A stretch of 64,000 nucleotides of DNA from Nisaea denitrificans DSM 18348 (GTDB taxonomy: Bacteria > Pseudomonadota > Alphaproteobacteria > Thalassobaculales > Thalassobaculaceae). The position numbers and the translations under genes are program-made. The stretch is from positions 186,001 through 250,000 of the forward strand of contig NZ_AUFM01000015.1 in the NCBI RefSeq assembly GCF_000426505.1, written 5' to 3'. Under the pieces are notes generated by a model that was not told the origin of the DNA, searched no databases, and was given only the letters and a program-made list of their open reading frames with translations. Below are positions 8,013-17,184 of the stretch, in pieces (within the stretch, counting starts at the first letter, position 1; each line of letters opens with the position of its first letter).

Positions 8013-9968
8013 TCAGATCTGGCGCAACCGGCTCTCCGGAAACCGCAATGTCACAAGCGTTCCCTTGCCGATCTCACTATTGATACTCAGGCTTCCCTGA
8101 TGCAGCTCGATCAGGCGGGAGACGATGGACAGGCCGAGGCCGGACCCTTCCTGCGCCACCAGCCGGCCTTTGCCGACCTGGCCGAACGGCGTCAGCGCGA
8201 CCTCGATGTCCTCCGGGGCCATGCCGATCCCGGTATCTCCGACACGGAATTCCAGATAGCCGTCGACGATTTCTCCACCCTCAACCCAGACCTTTCCGCC
8301 CTCGTCGGTGAACTTCACCGCATTGGACAGCAGGTTAAGCAGGATTTGGCGGAACATCCGCTGGTCAGCTTCGATCGCAAGCCGCTTCTGATTGATGGAA
8401 ACCGCAATTTCAATCTGCTTCCGTGCGGCGCGCTCGCTCATGAAGCGGGCGCAGCGGCCGACCGCCGAGATGGCATCGAACAGCTCGTCGGCGACAATGA
8501 ACTCGTTCGCCTCGATCTTGGCCATATCGAGAATATCGTTGATCAGCTCGAGAAGATGCACCGCGCTGCTATGGATATCGCCCGCATATTCCTTGTACCG
8601 GTCGTTGGAGAGGGCTCCGAACATCTCCGATGCGATCGTTTGGGAGAATCCGAGGATCGCGTTCAGCGGGGTCCGGAGCTCATGGCTCATGTTCGCGAGG
8701 AACTCGGACTTGGCCCGATTGGCAAGTTCGGCCTGCTCCTTGGCCGCGCGCAGCTCGTCTTCATGTTTCTTGCGCGCCGTGACCTCGGTGACCGAGCCGG
8801 CCATGCGGGCGACCCGGCCCGCCGCGTTGCGGACCACCCGGAAATGATTGGAAACCCAGACGGGATCCCCGTCACGATCCTTGATCCGGTATTCCAGCGA
8901 GAAACTGTCCGCACCCTCGCGCAGCTTCCGCATCATGGCGCGACGTGCGGCCTTCCGGTGCTCCTGATGGATGTAGGAGTCCGCAGCCCGGCCCGGCATG
9001 GTACGGGATTCCGTACCCCAACCGACCGTCTTGCACATCTGCGCCGAGGCAAAAAACTCGTTCCCGGCCAGGTTCCAGTCCCACAGCCCGTCGCGCGCAC
9101 CTTCAACCGCAAGCTCATAACGCTCCTGCGCCGTTCGGAGCTGATCCTCGATTTCCTTACGGTCGGTGATGTCCTCCACCGTTTGCAACACCCAGCCCCA
9201 GCTCCCCTCGAAGCCGGGCATGATGCTGGTGCTGGTCCGCAGATAGATCTGACGTCCGTCGAATGTCGTATCCCACCCCTCGACCACAACCTTGGTCTCG
9301 CCGGCAAAGAAACGCGCAAGCAATTCAACAAAGATGTCCGAGAGTCCGGTTTCGGGATTGTAGGAAGAAAGGTCCGGCGCCTGATTGAAATGGTCGATCA
9401 GAGTGCGCTTGTCCGGCGCATTGTAGGTTTTTACCGCCGCCTCGTTCAGGTCAACGATCCGCGCACCATCGGCAAGATCCAGCAAAATCCCCGGATTCGC
9501 TCTGACATAGGCCGGGATATCAGTGTGACCGTCCCGCTTCAAACGTTCCAGCACCCGACGTGCGCCGGTCCAGTCTTCATCCGTGGTACCGACCGGGTAA
9601 TCGTCGAACCTGGAGCGTTCCAGCTCCAGGTTACGCAGAATCGCTTCTTCCCGGCGGGCCGCCGGAGCATTATCCGTCACCACGACGGAGATCCCGGAGA
9701 CCGCCCCTTCCGTGTCCCGGATCGGATAGGCATCGATACGCAGAAAGCGCTGGTTCTCTCTCGCATGCGCCCGGAGATTGCGGCTGCGCGTCTCCCCACT
9801 GGCCAGAACCGACTTCAGCAGGGAAAGATAACCCGGATCGACCTCTTCGAGACCGTCGACCCCGAGATCCAGAAGCGCCGCCTCAAATCCGGGAGTGCGG
9901 TGCAGGATTTCGAGATCGGGTCCGCGATATTCCGACGGAATAGCCGCGGCAAACACGCCGCCTGGCAT
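8013..9968 (-). CDS. Soluble multi-PAS sensor histidine kinase
   Basis: A 651-residue cytoplasmic histidine kinase without transmembrane segments. From the N-terminus there are a PAS-like region (about 1-105), a second PAS (about 150-275), and a third PAS with PAC (about 285-400). Then come HisKA with the phospho-acceptor His429 in NMSHELRTP, and HATPase_c with the N-box NLLSNAVKF and the glycine boxes DTGIGM and GSGLGLSI. The ATG at 9968 was chosen because GGGGGAA precedes it. In-frame GTG (10019) and TTG (10025) starts would add 17-19 residues with coding-like composition, so the start is uncertain. No response regulator is adjacent, so this is an orphan kinase whose ligand is unknown. Confidence 0.9.
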   Translation of the reverse strand: MPGGVFAAAIPSEYRGPDLEILHRTPGFEAALLDLGVDGLEEVDPGYLSLLKSVLASGETRSRNLRAHARENQRFLRIDAYPIRDTEGAVSGISVVVTDNAPAARREEAILRNLELERSRFDDYPVGTTDEDWTGARRVLERLKRDGHTDIPAYVRANPGILLDLADGARIVDLNEAAVKTYNAPDKRTLIDHFNQAPDLSSYNPETGLSDIFVELLARFFAGETKVVVEGWDTTFDGRQIYLRTSTSIMPGFEGSWGWVLQTVEDITDRKEIEDQLRTAQERYELAVEGARDGLWDWNLAGNEFFASAQMCKTVGWGTESRTMPGRAADSYIHQEHRKAARRAMMRKLREGADSFSLEYRIKDRDGDPVWVSNHFRVVRNAAGRVARMAGSVTEVTARKKHEDELRAAKEQAELANRAKSEFLANMSHELRTPLNAILGFSQTIASEMFGALSNDRYKEYAGDIHSSAVHLLELINDILDMAKIEANEFIVADELFDAISAVGRCARFMSERAARKQIEIAVSINQKRLAIEADQRMFRQILLNLLSNAVKFTDEGGKVWVEGGEIVDGYLEFRVGDTGIGMAPEDIEVALTPFGQVGKGRLVAQEGSGLGLSIVSRLIELHQGSLSINSEIGKGTLVTLRFPESRLRQI

Positions 9969-10378
9969 TGTCGTGACTGTTTCCCCCGCATCGCCGATGG
10001 GGCGGTTTTTGGTGTTCACTACCAAATCAAGCTGCCAGTCACAGGTCTCAGATTACATCATCACAGATAGCAGAGTGACCCATTCCCGGTTCGAAGGGAA
10101 TCCGCGGATTGCCTAGTTTTTTCAATCCTACCTGAGGCTGTTATGCGCGTTGCCGTGCGCGGCGGCGAACAGCCCGCACACCAGAAACGTTAAATATTTG
10201 TAAAGACACTTCATTTTTTAAAAATAATTCTGTGAAAACCGTTTCCATACAGCCAATTTCAACGCCCCCACACGCAGACGCCGGGATCAAGGCCTTCGCG
10301 TATAGATAATCATCGAGACTTCCCCGCCATTTCTGAATCGGGTCCGAATCGCTGAAATGCTTTGATTTTCTGCTTCTG
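9969..10378. other. Intergenic region upstream of the histidine kinase
   Basis: About 400 bases lie between the oxaloacetate decarboxylase stop and the histidine kinase start. The part around 10190-10260 is markedly AT-rich for this genome, and probably carries the kinase promoter. The only open frames here are short and lack coding character. No clear hairpin, tRNA or repeat was seen. Confidence 0.5.
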
Positions 10379-11257
10379 TCAGGAGTCCGAAATCCGGCCC
10401 AGCGTCCGCTCCGACATGTCTTCATAACTTTCCGCACGGGTCAGACGCTTCATCAGATCCGGCGATGCCAGAGGCGTTTTGATTTCGGACGGGTGACAGC
10501 CGTCCCGCAGCGCGCGCAGGGTTGCCTCAACAGCGGCAACTGCCGCCGCGATCGGCTGGTGCCCCTGAAGAGCGATACGAACGCCGCGCGCAGAGAGATA
10601 ATCCCAGTCATCCAGCTCCGGTGGCACCCCGCCAATGATTAGCGGCCGGCTCACCGCCTCGGAGACCGCATCGAGATCCGCCCGGGTCTTGATGCCGATC
10701 AGAAAGATCACATCGACACCAACCTCTTCGTACGCCTTCGCCCGCTCTATGGCATCAGCAACGCCGTTGATGCTGGCGGCACTGGTGCGACCGGCAATGA
10801 CGAGATCGGGGTCCTGCCGGCCGGCAAGCGCGGCCCGCATCTTGCCGACGCCTTCCTCAAGGCTGAGCAACCGCGCCTTTCCATCGCTGCCGAATGGCTC
10901 GGGCAGGTCCGTATCCTCGATCGAGAGACCGGCGGCACCCGCCGTCTCCAGCTCCTCCACCGTACGGCGGACATTCAGCGCATTGCCGAAACCGTGATCC
11001 GCGTCGATCATCAGCGGCAGGTTGCCCGCACGGTTGATCCGCAGCACCAGCCCGGCAAGCTCGGACAAGGTAAGCACCATCACGTCCGGCGCACCGAGGA
11101 CTGCGAGCGAGGCGACGGAGCCGCCAAGCATTCCAGCCTCGAAACCGAGATCCTCGGCGATCCGGGCGGACAGCGCATCATGCACGGAGCCCGGCCGAAT
11201 GCACCGCTCGCCCTCGATAACGCCGCGAAACCGGCGGCGGCGATCTTTCCAGTCCAT
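10379..11257 (-). CDS. Oxaloacetate decarboxylase (PEP mutase/isocitrate lyase superfamily)
   Basis: A 292-residue TIM-barrel enzyme of the PEP mutase/isocitrate lyase superfamily. It closely follows the pattern of the characterised Pseudomonas PA4872-type oxaloacetate decarboxylase, which converts oxaloacetate to pyruvate and CO2. Shared marks are GGSVASL (46-52), the metal-binding DADHGFGNALNV (85-96), SIEDT, EEGVGKMRAAL, and a late histidine in ALQGHQP that replaces residues used by PEP mutases. The isocitrate-lyase signature KKCGH is absent. It lies 42 bases downstream of the nitroreductase on the same strand, which does not explain its role. Specificity is inferred from family resemblance. 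Confidence 0.8.
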   Translation of the reverse strand: MDWKDRRRRFRGVIEGERCIRPGSVHDALSARIAEDLGFEAGMLGGSVASLAVLGAPDVMVLTLSELAGLVLRINRAGNLPLMIDADHGFGNALNVRRTVEELETAGAAGLSIEDTDLPEPFGSDGKARLLSLEEGVGKMRAALAGRQDPDLVIAGRTSAASINGVADAIERAKAYEEVGVDVIFLIGIKTRADLDAVSEAVSRPLIIGGVPPELDDWDYLSARGVRIALQGHQPIAAAVAAVEATLRALRDGCHPSEIKTPLASPDLMKRLTRAESYEDMSERTLGRISDS

Positions 11258-11299
11258 GTTCAGTCCTCCCTGTACTGTCCGGCCGGCGGTTAACCCGCT

Positions 11300-12073
11300 C
11301 TAGCGGAAATCGAATCCGAGTTCCTTCAGCCGTTCGCGCAGATCGTCGCGAAGCGGCGGAGAGAATTTCTTGTCCATATCGTCGGACCAGGAAGCATCGG
11401 TGGTCTCCCGGCCCTGGGAGCGATAATGTTTCGCCAGCGCACCATCGTAGCTGTCCACGATTGCCGTTGCGTCAGCGCCACTCCGGCTTTTGCCATACTG
11501 TTCGAAATGCACCAGACCGTCGTAATCCATGCGCGGCTTCTGCGCCGGAGCTTCCCCAGGCCAGCCGAGACACATGCCAAAAACGCAGAAGACCCGAGGC
11601 GACAGACCGAGAATCCGGGCGACTTCGACCGGTTTGTTGCGGGCACCACCGATCATCACGCCTTTGAGACCCAGGCTGTCCGCCACCAGATAGGCGGACA
11701 TGCCGACCAGCCCGGCATCGAGGGCGGACACCAGGCCGGTTTCCAGATTGTTGCTGTCGATGTTGTGTCCGTTGCGGACCAGAGCATCCTCGATCCGGGT
11801 AAGATCCGCGCAGAAGGCCAGGAAGACCGGCGCTGTGCCGATATGTCGCTGATTGCCGCACGCCGCCATCAATGCATCGCGTCGTTCCTGATCGCGGACC
11901 ACGACAACGCTATAAGTCTGGATATTCGAGGAAGTCGGCGCCCTGAACGCAGTCTTCAGGATCGTATCGATCATCTCCTCGCTGACCGGCTGGTCGGTGT
12001 ATTTGCGAACGCTGACCCGGTTCAGGAGCGTTTCGATCACATCGTTCGAAGGGATGTTCTGACTGTCGGGCAT
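11300..12073 (-). CDS. NfsA/Frp-type NAD(P)H-dependent nitroreductase
   Basis: A 257-residue FMN enzyme of the nitroreductase superfamily, NfsA/flavin-reductase branch, which reduces nitro compounds, quinones or flavins with NAD(P)H. The FMN phosphate-binding segment RVSVRKYTDQPV (19-30), the APTSSNIQTYSVVVV strand, and the region GLKGVMIGGARN are characteristic. The start at 12073 (MPDSQN) was chosen because upstream in-frame sequence to 12289 is arginine-rich and not protein-like. It is followed on the same strand by the oxaloacetate decarboxylase. The physiological substrate is unknown. Confidence 0.85.
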   Translation of the reverse strand: MPDSQNIPSNDVIETLLNRVSVRKYTDQPVSEEMIDTILKTAFRAPTSSNIQTYSVVVVRDQERRDALMAACGNQRHIGTAPVFLAFCADLTRIEDALVRNGHNIDSNNLETGLVSALDAGLVGMSAYLVADSLGLKGVMIGGARNKPVEVARILGLSPRVFCVFGMCLGWPGEAPAQKPRMDYDGLVHFEQYGKSRSGADATAIVDSYDGALAKHYRSQGRETTDASWSDDMDKKFSPPLRDDLRERLKELGFDFR

Positions 12074-12259
12074 TGGCGGTGTTTCTCCGGTTCCGATCGC
12101 GCAGCCTCGGCTGCGTCTGTTGGCGGCAACTCTACCCGGTCGCCGCAGGGCTGCAAGCGGCCCTGCCACAATGTGGGGCTGAACACCGGAATTCCAGCGG
12201 TTCCCCATCGGCAAGAATAAGCAGCGTGCACCACGTTGCGGATTTGCTACCGTTAGCGA

Positions 12260-12724
12260 ATGATCAAATCTCTCCTCATCGTCGCGCACGCTCCGTCCGA
12301 AAACACACGCACCCTTCTTGATGCGGTTCGCAGCGGCGCCGAGGAAGCCGGCGACGGCAGTGTGAACGTGACCTGCCTCTCACCATTCGATACCGGCCCT
12401 GATGCCGTCCTCTCCGCCGATGCCATGATCCTCGGAACGACCGAAAATCTCGGCTATATGAGCGGAGCGCTGAAGGACTTCTTCGACCGGATCTATTATC
12501 CCTGCCTGGAGGAAACCCAGGGCCTGCCCTATGCGCTTTTCGTGCGCGCCGGGCATGACGGCACCGGCACCTGCCGGGCAGTACAATCGATCACAACCGG
12601 TCTGCGCTGGCGCCCGGTTCAGGAACCGCTGGTCTGCCGCGGCGCGTTTGAGCCGAAATTCATCGAGGAATGCCACGATCTCGGTGCCGGCATGTCTGCC
12701 GGGCTGGAGGCCGGAATTTTCTAG
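12260..12724 (+). CDS. Flavodoxin-like NAD(P)H-dependent oxidoreductase family protein
   Basis: A short (154-residue) flavodoxin-fold protein. Strand 1 and the phosphate loop read LLIVAHAPSENTRTLL (about 5-20), and the second FMN contact is GTTENLGYMSGALKDFFDR (about 60-78), typical of NADPH-dependent FMN reductase/flavodoxin-like proteins. It is divergent from the nitroreductase across 186 bases that contain both promoters. The partner and substrate are unknown. Confidence 0.75.
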   Translation: MIKSLLIVAHAPSENTRTLLDAVRSGAEEAGDGSVNVTCLSPFDTGPDAVLSADAMILGTTENLGYMSGALKDFFDRIYYPCLEETQGLPYALFVRAGHDGTGTCRAVQSITTGLRWRPVQEPLVCRGAFEPKFIEECHDLGAGMSAGLEAGIF

Positions 12725-12811
12725 GAACGGCATTCATGTCGCCGTGAAGCATTTACATGCGCATCAACCTGCTAGCCTGATGGCTCCCGCCCTCTCTCCT
12801 CGGAGATGCCG

Positions 12812-14851
12812 ATGACCCGAGATCCCCTGCTGCAGCCTTTCCAGCTCAAGCACCTGACCCTGCGCAACCGGCTGATGTCCACGGCGCACGAGCCCGCCTA
12901 TTCCGAGGACGGCCTGCCGACCGACCGTTACCGGCTCTATCATCTAGAAAAGGCCAAGGGCGGCATCGCCATGACAATGACGGCGGGGTCCGCCCTCGTC
13001 TCCGAAGACAGCCCGGCCGCCTTCGGCAACCTGCATGCCTATCGCGACGAGATCGTTCCGCATCTGAAACGCATTGCCGACGACTGCCACGAATACGGCA
13101 CCGCAGTGATGATCCAGATCACCCATCTTGGCCGGCGCACCAACTGGAACAAGGCGGATTGGCTGCCCGTCCTCGCCCCGTCCCCAGTGCGCGAGCCGGC
13201 CCACAGGGCCTTTCCGAAGGAAGCCGAGGACTGGGATCTCGACCGTATCGCGGAAGATTACGCCACGGCAGCCGAGCGAATGCAGGCCGCCGGGCTCGAT
13301 GGCATCGAACTTGAGGCCTACGGTCACCTGCTCGACGGCTTCTGGTCTCCGGCGACGAATTTCCGCGAGGACGAGCATAATGGCAGCCTCGACAACCGGC
13401 TGCGCTTCACCCGCCGGGTACTCGACAGCATTCGGGACCGGGTCGGCGCCGATTTCATTGTCGGCCTGCGGCTGGTCGCGGACGAGCAGTGGGACAAGGG
13501 GATTTCAAAGGATGAGGGAATAGAGATCTGCCGCCGGCTGGTCGGCACCGGTCAGGTCGACTTCCTCAATGTCATCCGCGGCCATATCGACAGCGACGCG
13601 GCATTGTCGAACGTCATCCCGGTACAGGGCATGCCGGCATCCCCGCATCTCGATTTCGCCGGCGAGGTCCGGTCCGAGACCAGGTTCCCGGTCTTCCATG
13701 CCGCCCGGATCGCGGATGTCGCCACTGCCCGGCACGCCGTTGCCGAGGGTAAACTCGATATGGTCGGCATGACCCGCGCCCATATCGCCGATCCGCATAT
13801 CGCCCTGAAGCTGAGCCAGGGCCGCGAACACGATATCCGGCCCTGCGTCGGCGCCACCTATTGCCTCGACCGGATTTACGAAGGGCACGAAGCGCTTTGC
13901 ATCCACAACGCGGCGACGGGGCGCGAGCTGACCATGCCGCAGGTCATTTCGCCAACGGAAGGACCGCGCAAGCGCATCGCCGTGGTTGGCGCAGGTCCAG
14001 CCGGCCTTGAAGCCGCTCGGGTCGCCGCCGCGCGAGGGCATCATGTCCATGTTTTCGAAGCCGCGCCGGATGCAGGCGGCCAGGTCCGTCTGGCGGCGCA
14101 GAGCCGGCGCAGGTCCGAGCTGATCGGCATTGTCGACTGGCGTCTGGCACAGCTTGAGGCAGCCGGGGTCCAGATCAGCTTCAATACCTACGCCGAAGCG
14201 GCGGACGTTTTGGCGGAAGAACCGGATTTCGTCTTTATCGCCACCGGCGGTCTGCCGAACACGGAAATCCTCGAAGAAGGCAACGCGCTGGTGCATTCGA
14301 GCTGGGATGTGCTGTCAGGCGATCTTTCGGCAACCGGCCGGGTGCTGGTCTTTGACGATAATGGCGGTCATCCCGGCATGCAGGCGGCGGAAATGCTGAT
14401 CGAGAAGGGGGCGGAAGTCGAGATCGTCACACCGGAGCGCTTTTTCGCGCCGGAGATCGGCGGCCTCAATCATGTCGCCTATGCCAAGGCGCTGCACCAG
14501 TCGGCCAGCCGTATCACCATCAACATGCGGCTGATCGGCGTCTCTCGGAACGGGAACGAACTTGTAGCCACGCTTGGCTCGGATTACGGCGAGCGGACGG
14601 AGACCCGCGCCGTCGATCATGTCGTGGTCGAACATGGCACCCTGCCGATGGACGAACTTTATTTCGATCTGAAGCCGCAGTCCCGCAATCTCGGTGCCGT
14701 GGATTACAAGGCCCTGATCAGGGGCGAGGACGCCTTCCCGGCACGCAATCCGGATGCCGGTTTCACATTGGTCCGGATCGGAGACGCAGTCGCCTCCCGC
14801 AATATCCACGCATCGATCTATGACGGCTTGCGCTTCGCCAAGGACCTCTAG
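12812..14851 (+). CDS. NADH:flavin oxidoreductase of the TMADH/2,4-dienoyl-CoA reductase family
   Basis: A 679-residue modular flavoenzyme. An Old Yellow Enzyme-type FMN barrel (about 1-330) is followed by an iron-sulfur loop, then FAD/NAD Rossmann domains beginning with VVGAGPAGLEAARV (about 391). This is the layout of trimethylamine dehydrogenase, 2,4-dienoyl-CoA reductase and N-methylproline demethylase. The segment CLDRIYEG...LCIHNAATGRE resembles proteins I recall annotated as N-methylproline demethylases of betaine catabolism. The Fe-S loop keeps Cys345, Cys351 and Cys363, but the TMADH Cys348 position is Ala. The start at 12812 has GGAG six bases upstream; an ATG at 12806 is possible. 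The stop overlaps the convergent DUF599 gene stop. Confidence 0.82.
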   Translation: MTRDPLLQPFQLKHLTLRNRLMSTAHEPAYSEDGLPTDRYRLYHLEKAKGGIAMTMTAGSALVSEDSPAAFGNLHAYRDEIVPHLKRIADDCHEYGTAVMIQITHLGRRTNWNKADWLPVLAPSPVREPAHRAFPKEAEDWDLDRIAEDYATAAERMQAAGLDGIELEAYGHLLDGFWSPATNFREDEHNGSLDNRLRFTRRVLDSIRDRVGADFIVGLRLVADEQWDKGISKDEGIEICRRLVGTGQVDFLNVIRGHIDSDAALSNVIPVQGMPASPHLDFAGEVRSETRFPVFHAARIADVATARHAVAEGKLDMVGMTRAHIADPHIALKLSQGREHDIRPCVGATYCLDRIYEGHEALCIHNAATGRELTMPQVISPTEGPRKRIAVVGAGPAGLEAARVAAARGHHVHVFEAAPDAGGQVRLAAQSRRRSELIGIVDWRLAQLEAAGVQISFNTYAEAADVLAEEPDFVFIATGGLPNTEILEEGNALVHSSWDVLSGDLSATGRVLVFDDNGGHPGMQAAEMLIEKGAEVEIVTPERFFAPEIGGLNHVAYAKALHQSASRITINMRLIGVSRNGNELVATLGSDYGERTETRAVDHVVVEHGTLPMDELYFDLKPQSRNLGAVDYKALIRGEDAFPARNPDAGFTLVRIGDAVASRNIHASIYDGLRFAKDL

Positions 14852-15546
14852 TTCCGACGCACCGTGCGCAGGGCCCGGGAGCGGAACTCCCGGCGATGCA
14901 GGACCGCGACGACCCAGAGCGAGGCGGCGATGAAGGCGAAGGGATGCACGAACCATGTGCAGACCGCGAGGCCGAAATAATAGGAGTGTACACCGCCATT
15001 GTAATGCCGGGCAGCCAGGCTCGCGAGTTCGGCCGCAACCCCGGCCCGTTCACGACCGACCTCACGCAGATCCTCGAATTCAGGCTGAGGGATCGCTCCC
15101 AGAACCACGGCCGCGTTGTTGTGCAGCCTGATGGACCAGGCCAGCCGGAAGAAGGCATTGGTGAAGATGAAGATCAGCAAGGCGATCTTCAGGCCGAACC
15201 GGTCCTGGCTTGTTTCGGCAAGAAAACGAAACTGGTTCAGTACCGCGACGGCCTGTTCAGACGCCCCGAAGACGGCGGCAAGACCGCCGACGACGAAAAT
15301 GCTGGTCGAGGCCATGAAGGCCGAATTCCCGGCAAGCGAGCGCAGGATCTGGATATCGATGATCCGGTTTTCCCGGGTCGCGGACGCTTCGAACCAGTCC
15401 CGCCGCCAGGCCTGCATGGCTGCCGGCAGACCGTGCCCGCGCTTGATCCTGAACGCCACAAAAGTCTCGTAGCCGAACCAGCAGGTTATGAAGATCGCCA
15501 GCGCGACCAGATCGTCGCGCCGCAGCATGTCCAAAAGTGACTCCAT
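14848..15546 (-). CDS. DUF599 family membrane protein
   Basis: A 232-residue integral membrane protein of the DUF599 family, function unknown. Four hydrophobic segments are visible: LVALAIFITCWFGYETF near the start, FMASTSIFVVGGLAAVFG, IALLIFIFTNAFFRLAWSI, and the C-terminal FGLAVCTWFVHPFAFIAA. Conserved polar motifs include RIIDIQILRSLAGNSAF and RHYNGG. The ATG at 15546 has GAGGAGA upstream. Its stop codon overlaps that of the preceding convergent flavoenzyme gene in the tetranucleotide CTAG. Confidence 0.82.
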   Translation of the reverse strand: MESLLDMLRRDDLVALAIFITCWFGYETFVAFRIKRGHGLPAAMQAWRRDWFEASATRENRIIDIQILRSLAGNSAFMASTSIFVVGGLAAVFGASEQAVAVLNQFRFLAETSQDRFGLKIALLIFIFTNAFFRLAWSIRLHNNAAVVLGAIPQPEFEDLREVGRERAGVAAELASLAARHYNGGVHSYYFGLAVCTWFVHPFAFIAASLWVVAVLHRREFRSRALRTVRRN

Positions 15547-15626
15547 TTCGGTCTCCTCGCCCCGGCACAAACTTATCCTGCCAGTATCGGGACACCTAGC
15601 AGCCTGGGTCAGATTCCAGAGATCGC

Positions 15627-16880
15627 TCAGGTGACCCGGTTAAGCACCCGGGCACGGATCGTGCCCTCAAGCGCGCGCACGGCACGGATCACCTTGTCCG
15701 CCTCGGGAACATGCCCTTCAGCGTCGAGCACGACATACCCTATCTCACCGTCCGTCTGGTAATGCTGGGCCGCGATATTTATATTGTGGGCCGCAAACAC
15801 GTCATTCAGGCGCCCGAGCTCACCCGGCAAGTTTCGCTGCACCTGAATGAAACGGGTGCCGGCCGGGCGCGGGTGAAGCTGCACTTCGGGGAAATTCACT
15901 GCCCCGGCAGTCGATCCGACATCGGAATATTCGATCATCTTGCGGATGACTTCCTCGCCGATGCGCTCCTGCGCTTCCTCGGTCGAGCCACCGACATGTG
16001 GCGTCAGGATCACGTTGTCGAGCCCCTGCAGCGGAGACTGGAACGGGTCCGCGTTCGACTTCGGCTCTGTCGGGAATACGTCCACCGCCGCACCGGCGAG
16101 ATGCCCGCTTTTCAATGCTGCTGCCAGCGCGTCCACATCCAGAATGGTGCCACGGGCATTGTTGATGAGATAGGCGCCCGGCTTCATCTTGGCGATTTCG
16201 CGGGCACCGATCATGTCCTTCGTTTCCGGGGTTTCCGGCAGGTGCAGGGAAACCACATCGGAGGCTTCCAGGAGTTCATCGAGTGTTGCCGCCGGCTCCA
16301 CATTGCCGTGACTGAGCTTGTCGGAGCGATCGAAATAGATCACCCGCATGCCCATTCCCTCGGCCAGGTTCGCCAGCTGTGTGCCGATATTGCCATAACC
16401 GACGATCCCCAGCGTCTTGCCGCGAATTTCCCGGCTGCCCGCCGCCGATTTTTCCCACCGGCTCTCATGGGCAGCGACAGACCGCGGAAAGACCCGCCGA
16501 AACAGCATGACGATCTCAGCAATGGTCAGTTCAGCCACACTGCGCGTATTCGAGAACGGCGCATTGAAGACCGGAATGCCCTTGCGCTTCGCCGCCTCCA
16601 GATCAACCTGATTGGTACCGACCGAAAAACAACCGAGTGCGATAAGCTTATCCGTCGAGGCGATGACGCTTTCCGTCACCTTGGTGCGCGAGCGAATACC
16701 GAGCAGCCGAACATCGGCCAGCGCAGCTTTCAGCGCGTCCTCCTCCAGTGCTTTCGCCTGCCGCTCTATGCAGGGATACCCAGCGAGCTCAAGCTGCCGA
16801 ATTGCTGTTTCGGAAATGCCCTCAAGCAGCAGGAATTTGATTTTTTCCTTGGGCAGCGAGGGGTTCTTAATCTTGCTCAT
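15627..16880 (-). CDS. serA: D-3-phosphoglycerate dehydrogenase SerA
   Basis: This enzyme catalyses the first step of phosphorylated serine biosynthesis, oxidising 3-phosphoglycerate with NAD. The 417-residue length and N-terminal sequence match the short E. coli-type enzyme with a single C-terminal ACT domain (about 345-417), not the longer alphaproteobacterial/mycobacterial form. The NAD fold shows GIVGYGNIGTQL (158-169), the catalytic Arg lies in NNARGT and the His in TPHVGGST. The ACT domain carries the serine-binding HNINIAAQHYQT. It appears monocistronic. Confidence 0.95.
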   Translation of the reverse strand: MSKIKNPSLPKEKIKFLLLEGISETAIRQLELAGYPCIERQAKALEEDALKAALADVRLLGIRSRTKVTESVIASTDKLIALGCFSVGTNQVDLEAAKRKGIPVFNAPFSNTRSVAELTIAEIVMLFRRVFPRSVAAHESRWEKSAAGSREIRGKTLGIVGYGNIGTQLANLAEGMGMRVIYFDRSDKLSHGNVEPAATLDELLEASDVVSLHLPETPETKDMIGAREIAKMKPGAYLINNARGTILDVDALAAALKSGHLAGAAVDVFPTEPKSNADPFQSPLQGLDNVILTPHVGGSTEEAQERIGEEVIRKMIEYSDVGSTAGAVNFPEVQLHPRPAGTRFIQVQRNLPGELGRLNDVFAAHNINIAAQHYQTDGEIGYVVLDAEGHVPEADKVIRAVRALEGTIRARVLNRVT

Positions 16881-17184
16881 TCTGGCTCGGGTCCGGAAGG
16901 GTTTCGATCGGCAATGGTGCGCACAACGCTTTCACTTGCCGCATTTATGCCACAGGGGCCGTACAGATATAGAGGCCTTGACCGAATCGCAAGACGACGC
17001 CGCGTCACACCGTCATAAAGACCGACATCGAGGCGGAAGCCCGCGACTCCGGTTAAAGAATAGCCTCACCCAGAGCGAGCACCCAGAACGGGGGTTTACT
17101 TTTTGGAAAGCCTGCCCATGCAAAGTGGAGCAGCGTAAGGTGCTGTCGGGGGACGGCGATGCGCCTGATTTGAGGGAATATTGC
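16881..17184. other. Divergent intergenic region between serA and the PAS gene
   Basis: A 304-base gap upstream of both serA (minus) and the PAS gene (plus). On the minus strand, TATATC (16966-16971) with TTGCGA (16987-16992) and a 15-base spacer is a weak candidate serA promoter. No RNA gene or repeat is visible. The upstream in-frame extension of the PAS ORF through this gap is not protein-like. Confidence 0.35.

Noticed and set aside
8100-10070. A long open frame (656 codons) on the plus strand opposite the histidine kinase
   Set aside because: It is the antisense shadow of a GC-rich gene. The translation is rich in Arg/Gly/Asp/His with no domain, while the opposite strand has complete kinase motifs.
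10141-10437. A 98-codon minus-strand frame in the gap upstream of the histidine kinase
   Set aside because: It overlaps the oxaloacetate decarboxylase 3' end, has a Cys/Arg-rich random-looking translation and lies partly in AT-rich non-coding sequence.
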